Shown here piece by piece: positions 9,733-16,221 of a stretch of 64,000 nt of DNA. The stretch is from the NCBI RefSeq assembly GCF_900096995.1, contig NZ_OANT01000006.1, forward strand, positions 1 to 64,000. The letters run 5' to 3'. The notes under the pieces were generated by a model that was not told the origin of the DNA, made no database searches, and saw only the letters and a list, made by a program, of their open reading frames with translations. The stretch comes from Acinetobacter puyangensis. GTDB taxonomy: Bacteria; Pseudomonadota; Gammaproteobacteria; Pseudomonadales; Moraxellaceae. Made by a program: the position numbers and the translations under genes. The first letter of the stretch is position 1. The number at the start of each line of letters is the position of its first letter.

Positions 9733-10212
9733 ATGTATCAAATTGAATCAAAAGGATATCCAATCAGTGAAAATGATGTTATTGAATTTGAAAATTTAAT
9801 TACATTAAAATTACCTCATGAATATCGTATATTTTTATTACAATATAATGTATGTATGATTTTTCCTGATTGTTTTGATTTTTTAGAAAATAATGAAAAA
9901 AGCGATAGTAGAATTCGTTATTTTCTTGGACTTAATGTTCATCCTCGAAAGGAATATTATTACTCACTCTATTGGTATTATGATCTGATGCAAAGGCGTA
10001 TACCAAAAAACTTCTTAGCGATAGCACCAGACCCATTTGGAAATGCTATTTTGATACATTTAACTGGGGGCTCGATTTGGTTTTGGGATCATGAGTTAGA
10101 AGCAGATACCGAAGCAGGGGAAGAAGTTAGCATGGATAATATTTCTTTTATTGCAAATAGTTTAGATGAATTTCTTAATTCTTTGTATGAACTTAAATTA
10201 GAGGATGATTAA
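9733..10212 (+). CDS. cdiI: CdiI immunity protein, SMI1/KNR4 (SUKH) type
   Basis: The start is taken at the ATG at 9733, not the in-frame TTG at 9718, because a GGAGG ribosome site (9720-9724) lies eight bases before it. The product of about 159 residues has the SUKH-1 pattern: an N-terminal helix with ENDVIEFENLITLKLPHEYRIFLL, then FLGLN, NFLAIAPDPFGNAILIHL and a C-terminal helix around SLDEFLNSLYEL. SUKH proteins are frequent immunity partners of HNH/WHH nuclease toxins. The gene sits 15 bases after the cdiA stop, so it very probably neutralises the CdiA WHH tip and is co-transcribed with it. Specificity is inferred from position. Confidence 0.85.
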   Translation: MYQIESKGYPISENDVIEFENLITLKLPHEYRIFLLQYNVCMIFPDCFDFLENNEKSDSRIRYFLGLNVHPRKEYYYSLYWYYDLMQRRIPKNFLAIAPDPFGNAILIHLTGGSIWFWDHELEADTEAGEEVSMDNISFIANSLDEFLNSLYELKLEDD

Positions 10213-10222
10213 TTTTTATCTC

Positions 10223-10245
10223 GTTCAATCCCTATGGGATTGAAC
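10223..10245. repeat. Perfect 10-bp inverted repeat at the toxin-module junction
   Basis: GTTCAATCCC (10223-10232), loop TAT, then GGGATTGAAC (10236-10245) form a perfect hairpin. It ends two bases before the start of homology to the cdiA pre-toxin region. No T-tract follows on either strand, so it is not a standard intrinsic terminator. Confidence 0.75.
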
Positions 10246-10246
10246 G

Positions 10247-10734
10247 GCCGGATAGCACGTATTTTCCAGACCGACTGATGAATAACTTTGCAACTTCGGT
10301 TGGATTGACGCTGGTACAGACAGCAATTAATGGCGGTAATTTATCAGATAATTTGGAAAAAGCGTTATTGGCAAGGTTAGCAGGCGCATTACAAGGAGAA
10401 CTTGCAAGCCAGATTGGTACAAGTCTAGATAAAGTTGATCCCAATGTATTGGAATATACGATCCATAAAATAGCCCATGCAGCGGCTGGATGTGCAGCAG
10501 CGGCAGCGACTAAAGCAAGTTGTGAAGCTGGGGCGATAGGGGCGGGTGTAGGGGAAATTGTTGCAGAGTTGATGATTCCAAATGGAAAAACATCGCTGGA
10601 CTTAACCGATGCTGAGCGGACTAAGATCAAAGACACCACAAAAATTCTTGCAGGAACAGTTGCAGCATTTACAGGATATGATGTAAATACAGCTGCCAAT
10701 AGTGCCAATATTGCGGTGGAGAATAATAGTTTAG
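10247..10734 (+). repeat. Direct repeat, copy 2: displaced pre-toxin region
   Basis: This is the second copy of the 8598-9085 region and forms the N-terminal part of the orphan toxin fragment. It includes the FPDRLMNNFATSVG coding stretch and VENNS. Divergence becomes complete soon after VENN, as expected where different toxin tips have been exchanged. Confidence 0.85.
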
Positions 10735-11387
10735 CTAAATTGGCAACGACCGGAGGCAAGATTGCTTATAAAGTTGCTAAGCAAATTAAAGAAGCTCAAG
10801 CAAAAGGACAAAAACTAAACTCGGCTGATGTTGTCGAGATGTTTAAGAAAGAAGGTGTACAAGGTATTGTTGATATAGGTGACAATATTGCGACACTGAT
10901 TAATCCTGCTGCAAGTATAGGTGATAAAGCCTTTGCTGCAATTGACTTAGTGATTGGGGTTGATTTAAAAGCAGGTAAGAATGTTGATGCTTTAATTAAA
11001 GATAAGAAGATCACAGGAAAAAGTTTTCCTAAGGAAAATTTGTCTTTTCATGAAGACAAGTTCAAATACCTTTTTGGAAAAGCGGCTTTTGATCCTCATA
11101 ACACACCAAGGAGTATACAGAATAAAGAACAACTGGCTTCTGTGGGTATCTTTGATAATGTCCAGGGGCGGAATCGTATTATTAGACATTTAGCAGATAC
11201 AATAAATCGTTCAGATAATATTTCCCAAACTTTTACCAAGAAAGTGAATGGTGTTGATATGAAATATGAAGTTAGGGATTCTCTTCTTTTTGGTTCTATG
11301 GGAGTGAGAAAAGTTGAATCAACATTTGAGATTATGCCAGATGGCCAACGTAGATTTTCTACTATGATTATTAAAGGAGGAAAGTAA
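10278..11387 (+). CDS. Orphan CdiA C-terminal toxin module (cdiA-CT2)
   Basis: The 369-residue frame lacks any secretion domain. Residues 1 to about 155 copy the cdiA pre-toxin region up to VENNS. After a shared linker (NPAASIGDKAFAAIDLVIGV, also seen in CdiA) a different tip follows from about residue 250, with KYLFGKAAFDPHNTPRS, a NVQGRNRIIRHL helix, YEVRDSLLFGSMGV and FEIMPDGQRRFSTMII. I cannot assign this tip to a named toxin family; a nuclease is likely but unproven. No ribosome site precedes the ATG, which corresponds to an internal codon of cdiA, so the fragment is probably silent unless recombined onto cdiA. An immunity gene follows with a one-base overlap. Confidence 0.85.
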   Translation: MNNFATSVGLTLVQTAINGGNLSDNLEKALLARLAGALQGELASQIGTSLDKVDPNVLEYTIHKIAHAAAGCAAAAATKASCEAGAIGAGVGEIVAELMIPNGKTSLDLTDAERTKIKDTTKILAGTVAAFTGYDVNTAANSANIAVENNSLAKLATTGGKIAYKVAKQIKEAQAKGQKLNSADVVEMFKKEGVQGIVDIGDNIATLINPAASIGDKAFAAIDLVIGVDLKAGKNVDALIKDKKITGKSFPKENLSFHEDKFKYLFGKAAFDPHNTPRSIQNKEQLASVGIFDNVQGRNRIIRHLADTINRSDNISQTFTKKVNGVDMKYEVRDSLLFGSMGVRKVESTFEIMPDGQRRFSTMIIKGGK

Positions 11388-11722
11388 TGTCAAAAATTTT
11401 AATTCCATCATGTGATGACTTGGTTTCTATGTTTGGGTGCGATTGTAGTATAGATGAAAATTATACTCAGAAAATAGGATTTTTAGATGAAGATGCAAGT
11501 GAGCTGAATATATATATTGGGCTTGTAGATGATAGTGTTAGAATAATTTTAAATAAAAATTCTACCATAGTGAACGATATTTATATGGAAAAACTCGAAG
11601 AGTTTTATTTTGAAGAAAATAAGCAAATTATTAAGATGATATTCAATTCTTCTTATAAAATAACTATTGAAATAGAGCTGTGGAGTAAGTTTATGATAAA
11701 AATAAGTGGTATGGTTATTTGA
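11387..11722 (+). CDS. Orphan CdiI-type immunity protein for cdiA-CT2
   Basis: The 111-residue acidic protein overlaps the orphan toxin fragment by one base (TAATG) and has a GGAGG ribosome site, so it may be made even if the toxin is not. No family is recognised. It alternates short beta-type stretches (LNIYIGLV, SVRIILN, KITIEIELW) with acidic segments. Position and size make it the cognate immunity protein of the CT2 tip. Retained orphan immunity genes typically protect against siblings carrying the other toxin type; this role is inferred. Confidence 0.75.
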   Translation: MSKILIPSCDDLVSMFGCDCSIDENYTQKIGFLDEDASELNIYIGLVDDSVRIILNKNSTIVNDIYMEKLEEFYFEENKQIIKMIFNSSYKITIEIELWSKFMIKISGMVI

Positions 11723-11913
11723 CCCGAAACTTGGTTAAGCCGATGATTCTAAAATTTGAATTATCGGTTTATCTTTATAATATATTGATCTGCACATAAA
11801 GAAGTATTGATGTCAACCAAACAACTGGATAATCCAACCTTAGCAAATAAAGCGATCAATAATTTTATACGGTAATCCTCCCATAAATAACCGAAGTTAA
11901 AAGTAGAGGTTAA

Positions 11914-12228
11914 GCAGCCATTGATCAAGATATCCAAACGAGACAACAGTTTGCAGAATCAAGTATAGATAAACTCGTCGAAAGTTTTCCTACAGCTTAT
12001 TCAGCATGGCAGGGGATTGAAGAAAAAGTTGAGCATCATCAAGATTATTCTATTGTTTATTTAGATTTTATCGATCCACAGGAAGGTGCAGGATTCCGGA
12101 TTACACTTAAGATAATTATCTTTGAGACTTTCTTTGCTAAAGTTACGTTTATGGATTATTTTTGTGAAGATTTAGAGTCGTCAAAAGAAATTTCTTCGCC
12201 TATTTTTGATTCTTTCAAGCCAAAATAG
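11914..12228 (+). pseudogene. Decayed third immunity-like gene
   Basis: A frame of 104 codons runs from just after a stop at 11911-11913 to TAG at 12226-12228 without an N-terminal start codon or ribosome site. The peptide (IDQDIQTRQQFAESSIDKLV, later QDYSIVYLDFIDPQEGAGF and FETFFAKVTFMDYFCEDLES) looks like a folded acidic small protein, similar in style to CDI immunity proteins, but no family is recognised. It follows the orphan toxin-immunity pair, where further displaced pairs are usual. It probably is the 3' part of an older immunity gene whose toxin was lost. Confidence 0.5.
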
Positions 12229-12288
12229 ATTATTAAATTGAGCTAGCATTGCATTTATTGATTATCCCAGACAATGCCAGCCTTTTTA

Positions 12289-12756
12289 CTAGTAAGGTTG
12301 AACTTGATAACCATACTTTTTAATTCCATCATCTATCTCACCGTTAAATGAATGACAATAGGCAAAATATAGATTGGCACTACTTTCCAAAACTCGAGGA
12401 ACACCAAAGTCATTTAAAGGCAACACATCTAACTGACCACCCACACTTATTGAGGGTTGTTGGTATGAACAAACAAGCGTGATTTTATGGGGTTTCTTAG
12501 CCCATGAAATTTTTTTCGAAGCATTGGAAACATTCGGCGAATCACCACCCAGAATTCGCACATCTAAAATGACTTGATTAGGCGTGTTTTGGACAATTGA
12601 AGTTGAAACGGCCTTTGCCCATGAGCATGAATCCATATGACAACTACCATAGGTAATAAAACCAGTTTTTTGATTAATTTTAAAAGGTACTTGAGCTGCA
12701 CAGATCGCCGGTGTCGCTGCAATGATAAGAAGTGTTGCTGTGATTAATTTTTTCAT
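12289..12756 (-). CDS. Secreted hypothetical protein
   Basis: The 155-residue product starts with a clear signal peptide (MKKLITATLLIIAATPAICA) and is therefore exported. The mature part holds five cysteines (YGSCHMDSCSW, LVCSYQQ, YCHSF plus spacing) that could form disulfides in the periplasm. No family is recognised. It is last in a minus-strand series with 12791-13408. Function unknown. Confidence 0.7.
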   Translation of the reverse strand: MKKLITATLLIIAATPAICAAQVPFKINQKTGFITYGSCHMDSCSWAKAVSTSIVQNTPNQVILDVRILGGDSPNVSNASKKISWAKKPHKITLVCSYQQPSISVGGQLDVLPLNDFGVPRVLESSANLYFAYCHSFNGEIDDGIKKYGYQVQPY

Positions 12757-12790
12757 CAGTTTTTCCTTGAGGAGAATATAAATTTGTGAA

Positions 12791-13015
12791 TTATTTGGAA
12801 CGTAAAATCAGCGTACCGATGATGAGTAAAATCAGTACACCACCAATAAACTTACCCACAGAAGGAAACATCACCGCAGGCCAGACCAGCCCTTGACCTA
12901 AATTAAACATAAAGGACTTATCGTTATACTGTCCCCAGAAATGCTGATACACCGCAAAGAAGAACCCAATAATAAAATATCCACCAATCACCCATGCTTT
13001 AATGTTGTCTTTCAT
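12791..13015 (-). CDS. Small inner-membrane protein
   Basis: The 74-residue protein has two predicted membrane segments, WVIGGYFIIGFFFAVY near the N-terminus and FIGGVLILLIIGTLIL near the C-terminus, joined by an aromatic loop. Its ATG overlaps the stop of the 44-codon gene upstream (ATGA arrangement), showing translational coupling. No family recognised. Confidence 0.65.
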   Translation of the reverse strand: MKDNIKAWVIGGYFIIGFFFAVYQHFWGQYNDKSFMFNLGQGLVWPAVMFPSVGKFIGGVLILLIIGTLILRSK

Positions 13016-13146
13016 TTTTTATCCCCACCTACAGTAAAATTAACCAGCAGCATAAATAGACCGACTAGAATCATAAAACCAATAAATGGTAAACCTAGAA
13101 ATGCCACAACAATCACCACAACCAGAATGCCTGCAAGAATACGCAT
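13012..13146 (-). CDS. Very small membrane protein (44 residues)
   Basis: This short frame encodes MRILAGILVVVIVVAFLGLP followed by a second hydrophobic run and a polar GGDKK end, so it is an almost entirely hydrophobic two-segment membrane peptide. The stop overlaps the start of the 74-residue gene downstream by four bases, strong support that it is translated. The ATG lies four bases from the stop of the lipoprotein gene upstream. Function unknown. Confidence 0.65.
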   Translation of the reverse strand: MRILAGILVVVIVVAFLGLPFIGFMILVGLFMLLVNFTVGGDKK

Positions 13147-13150
13147 AAGC

Positions 13151-13408
13151 CTACTCCTTCATACATTGCATGCCATATCGTACAATTTCATTTTGAAATT
13201 CCGCTGTTTGGCTAATGATATAAAACTTTTCCTCTAGTCGATCTGAACCATATTTATCTTCAATTTTTTCATAGACACACTCACAGGTAGAGCTATCAGC
13301 ACCGCCCATTTTGCAGCCTTTAACAAATTCACGTTCAGATTTGCTTGTACAACCAGTCACTGACATGCCCAGCAATACCAGTGACAAGGCAGATAAATAA
13401 ATTTTCAT
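13151..13408 (-). CDS. Small lipoprotein
   Basis: The 85-residue product has a lipoprotein signal ending in the lipobox VTGC (Cys near residue 20). The mature part is acidic, with four further cysteines (GCKMGG, STCECVY, MQCMKE). The spacing suggests two disulfides in a small helical domain. It is first of the three coupled genes 13408-12791. Not assigned to a named family. Confidence 0.7.
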   Translation of the reverse strand: MKIYLSALSLVLLGMSVTGCTSKSEREFVKGCKMGGADSSTCECVYEKIEDKYGSDRLEEKFYIISQTAEFQNEIVRYGMQCMKE

Positions 13409-13600
13409 TGTTACTCCGTTCGTTATTATTTTTTTAGATATGATTCATGTCATTAATTCTGGATGTAATAAATAACTCATCCAGCCCCATGGCTAAACAA
13501 ACCCCAATGAAAATAAAGCGCTGGATAGTATTCAAGCCAAAAGTATCAACATACTGACGCAACCATAACTAAAAAAGTTAAAGTAAAAGCAAGCAAGCCT

Positions 13601-13933
13601 TTATTTACAGGTTACTTTTTTGGCATTCTGAAATTCCATGATGGTAGTAATGCCTTCATAGCTTTCAAACTTTTGGTCTTTGGCGATGATCTGAATACAA
13701 TCGCCTTTTTTAACGGATTTGAGGTTTTGATATTGCTTAGGCGTGAGGTCAACAGCATAGATAGAAATGTTGCCTTTATTGGTTGGAAAAAAAGCAGCTT
13801 CTTCACTCCATTGAATGTTGTTTTTTACTTTAACGGTGATGCTGGCAGCATAAAGGCTAGAAGTGGAAAATAGTGCAGCAACAGCCAATAGCTGAACTGA
13901 TTTTTTGAATAAAGAGGGTGCAAGAATTTGCAT
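13601..13933 (-). CDS. Periplasmic hypothetical protein
   Basis: The 110-residue protein begins with a signal peptide ending near SSLYAA. The mature part, of about 80 residues, is beta-rich (SITVKVKNNIQW, GDCIQIIAKDQKF, GITTIMEFQNAKKVTC) with two cysteines that could pair. No family recognised. About 190 bases separate it from the downstream lipoprotein gene, so it is probably its own transcription unit. Confidence 0.65.
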   Translation of the reverse strand: MQILAPSLFKKSVQLLAVAALFSTSSLYAASITVKVKNNIQWSEEAAFFPTNKGNISIYAVDLTPKQYQNLKSVKKGDCIQIIAKDQKFESYEGITTIMEFQNAKKVTCK

Positions 13934-14345
13934 GGTGGTAACTCCTGTATGTATAAGGAAGTTCTACCGAATCACTGTCAATTGATTATGGTGGCAGAAC
14001 GAAAGGGGGTTGACAGACTGGACATACAGAAACCAGCACGCATGAAGCGTCCCCCTCCCGTTCTACCGCAAAGGGGGACGAGAAGGTTTCACACGAAAAT
14101 TATGCTCAAAAAACATAATTCTGATGCGCTGTATGAACGGTCTGTCAAAACCGACTGACGATGTAGGTCAGCAAGGAAATGATAAGTTTATGGGGGGAGT
14201 TAGTCAATTGAAATGGTACGATTTATTGTGAAAAAACAGGCTAAAGTTTTATGTTTTATATGGAATCTAGGCACCTAGGTGATAGATATAAATCCAAATC
14301 AAATGATTTCAAGGCTGTCATGGGTTTTATCAGTATGGGCTTTTA
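13934..14345. other. Non-coding stretch with GC-rich structured segment
   Basis: About 410 bases without a supported gene. Part of it (13,960-14,160) is GC-richer than its surroundings and full of inverted elements, including the hairpin at 14048-14080. A 76-codon frame covers this part but has biased, non-protein-like composition. The remainder is AT-rich upstream DNA of the second alpA. Confidence 0.5.
14048..14080. repeat. GC-rich hairpin
   Basis: CGTCCCCCT (14048-14056) pairs perfectly with AGGGGGACG (14072-14080) across a 15-base loop. A related arm, CAGAACGAAAGGGGG, sits near 13,995-14,010 and is an imperfect inverted copy of CCCCCTCCCGTTCT at 14051-14064, so alternative pairings are possible. 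Confidence 0.6.
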
Positions 14346-14391
14346 GTTAAAAAATACAGCAACCTGTATGGTATAGAGAGAAATACCTCTC
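14346..14391 (+). promoter_or_regulatory. Conserved leader element of alpA copy 2
   Basis: It has the same GTTAAAAAATACAG block (14346-14359) as the first alpA leader, with a GAGAG / CTCTC hairpin (14376-14380 and 14387-14391, six-base loop) at the same distance. Loop bases AAATAC resemble AAACCG of copy 1. Confidence 0.5.
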
Positions 14392-14415
14392 AAGCACCAA
14401 CTGGGAGTTTGAACC

Positions 14416-14640
14416 ATGCAATCTACTGAATATCAATACAAAATTTTTAACATTAAAGTTGTGATTGAAGTAACGGCATTAAGTCGTTCAACTATTTATG
14501 AAATGATTAATCCCAAATCCAGATATTACGATGAAACTTTTCCTAAACCTGTTCGTTTAACAGAGGTTCGAGTGGGTTGGGTATCACAGGAAATTTATGA
14601 TTGGCTTGAGTTGAAGATTGCTAAACGAGAAGAAGCTTAA
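14416..14640 (+). CDS. alpA: AlpA-family DNA-binding regulator, copy 2
   Basis: The 74-residue paralogue of the gene at 1502-1729 shares STEYQY, VIEVTALSRSTIYEMI, FPKPVRLTE and VGWVSQEIYDWLELKIA. It has the winged-helix fold of AlpA/excisionase-like regulators. The ribosome site (GGGAG) and leader are also shared. Two AlpA copies bracketing the CDI locus indicate duplication or merging of two related elements. Which one controls the integrase cannot be told. Confidence 0.85.
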   Translation: MQSTEYQYKIFNIKVVIEVTALSRSTIYEMINPKSRYYDETFPKPVRLTEVRVGWVSQEIYDWLELKIAKREEA

Positions 14641-14683
14641 ATGAAGTGAATTTCTTTTATTTTTTGAGCTGTACTAATTCCAA

Positions 14684-14706
14684 TCTGGCAGTTACTGATA
14701 TTTAAT
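14684..14706 (+). repeat. 23-base motif, left copy
   Basis: It reads TCTGGCAGTTACTGATATTT plus three bases and matches 27149-27171 at 19 of 23 positions in the same orientation. It overlaps the stop codon of the helicase remnant. Together the copies bracket the helicase remnant and the AVAST-like genes. Confidence 0.4.
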
Positions 14707-15250
14707 AACGCCTTAGGTTTCTTTTATAGTTACAACTTGGGTAACGATTACAAGCCATAAATTCACCATACGGTCCTGTTTTTTTCCAAATACGTCCTTG
14801 ATTACATTTCGGACATCTCCATTCAGGAGGTATGCTGTGATTGATAGATACATTCTCCTTTTCAGGAATATAAATAAATGATTTTAAATCTGGATCATTT
14901 ATAATTTCCTCAAGGAAAATAGATTTGCGTTCACCTATAAGAAACACTTTTTCTTTTGCACGAGTTAGGGCTACATAAAACAGACGGCGTTCTTCAGCAA
15001 AAGCATGTGTTTCAGGTTGAGGTAGCACTAGATTCAAAAGAGGATCGTCCTCTTTCTCAGAAGGGAAAGCACTGTTACCACTATTTAATCCTACAAGAAT
15101 AACATAGTCAGCCTGTAAACACTTGGAAGAATGAATAGCTTTAAATTCCACAGAGCAATTTCCGAGAAAGGGGAGAACACTATCTAAATTTGGTTTGTGA
15201 TGTTTATAGCGACCTAAAATATAAATTACATTGATTATGAGCTTTAACCG
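14702..15250 (-). pseudogene. 3' remnant of a UvrD/HelD-like helicase with zinc ribbon
   Basis: The frame is open from just after an in-frame stop (15251-15253) to the stop at 14702, with no N-terminal ATPase domain. It reads through VIYILGRYKHHKPN, AIHSSKCLQADYVILVG (motif V-like, with Cys where Gly is usual in SKGLE) and EERRLFYVALTRAKEKVFLI (motif VI). It ends with a topoisomerase-type zinc ribbon (CPKC, then CNRYPSC). This is the C-terminal quarter of a superfamily 1 helicase of the type with a C-terminal zinc ribbon. Walker motifs are absent, so it should be inactive; a GTG at 15151 could still start a short peptide. An unrelated gene lies where the rest should be. Confidence 0.75.
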
Positions 15251-15269
15251 CTATAAATCGAATAAATAT

Positions 15270-15968
15270 TTAACAAATTAATAGTAGTCTAAATTCACTA
15301 TCTTTTTCAGCAGGTGCTCTGTGAACACAAGGTAAGACTTGTTGTGTTGAATGATCCACCGCCAAGCGCCAAAGATTTCCTAAACCTAAATTTACAGGTT
15401 TTGCATTAGGTTTAGGCTGATAATGTAAATCAAAAAAATAGTCTTCTAGAAAATTTTCAAATTCAGCTTCTGGGCCGTCATGTAATTTTTTAAGTTTTTC
15501 CCTAATTTCTGGAATTAAAATCTTTTGCTCAACCTGAGCATTAGGCAGGATATCACTCGTAGCGCCATAATAAGTACATAAAAAAGTATCCGTTTCGATG
15601 GGGGAGCGATCAACATGATATGAATATACATCTGTTGAAATAAAATCTAGTTCTTCATCACGTTCATAACTTTTAATTAAATTAAGAGAGGGAGAGGCTC
15701 CGAAATCAGTTAATAGCTGTAGATCCTCTAGGATAACTGTCCTTGCTAGGTTACCTTTTTTTGAAAGTTGCAGGGCTAAAAGATCCTCAACGGAAACTTC
15801 TGTAATATTCTCATTTAACTTAAGTTTAGCCACAATCTCTTTAAAATCACCAACCAAGTTTCTGTACCAGCAAATAGCATTCTTATCTCCTTGAAAATTG
15901 AAATTTACAAGTTCAGAAAAAGTAGAAACCACACCAATTTGATTGCTAGCCAAAAGTATATTTTTCAT
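15270..15968 (-). CDS. Hypothetical protein, weak resemblance to DUF1826
   Basis: The start is uncertain: ATG at 15968 (MKNILLASNQ) is used here, but the frame stays open upstream past a TTG at 16028. The product of about 232 residues contains ICWYRNL, YSYHVDRSP, TDTFLCTYYGA, LGNLWRLAVDHS and a C-terminal PCVHRAPAEKDSEFRLLLIC. The His-x-Asp and paired later His residues resemble DUF1826-type proteins, whose biochemical role I cannot state. It lies immediately upstream of the helicase remnant on the same strand. Confidence 0.5.
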   Translation of the reverse strand: MKNILLASNQIGVVSTFSELVNFNFQGDKNAICWYRNLVGDFKEIVAKLKLNENITEVSVEDLLALQLSKKGNLARTVILEDLQLLTDFGASPSLNLIKSYERDEELDFISTDVYSYHVDRSPIETDTFLCTYYGATSDILPNAQVEQKILIPEIREKLKKLHDGPEAEFENFLEDYFFDLHYQPKPNAKPVNLGLGNLWRLAVDHSTQQVLPCVHRAPAEKDSEFRLLLIC

Positions 15969-16221
15969 ATCCGAGATCGATGTCCTCATCTGAAAAATGT
16001 GTATTGTAAAAAGTTCAGCACAGTTCAAGAGCCTATATTCTTCATTTGATGGAAGAAATATAGTTGCTAGGTCGCCAATTATTTTTAGTGTAAGGACTAA
16101 ATTAAGCTTTATTGTTAAATATATAAGAAAATAATTTCATGAACTTAATTTGAAAACTGGTTTCATTCTGCATAAAAATAGATAAAATATCTATAAAATA
16201 TTACCTTTTATATAAATATTA

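Noticed and set aside
11761..11946. 61-codon minus-strand frame near the CDI relics
   Set aside because: No recognisable family, and it overlaps the immunity-like frame read on the other strand.
13928..14158. 76-codon plus-strand frame
   Set aside because: It covers the GC-rich hairpins, has an odd Pro/Arg-rich composition and overlaps the start of the minus-strand gene; structure explains it better than coding.
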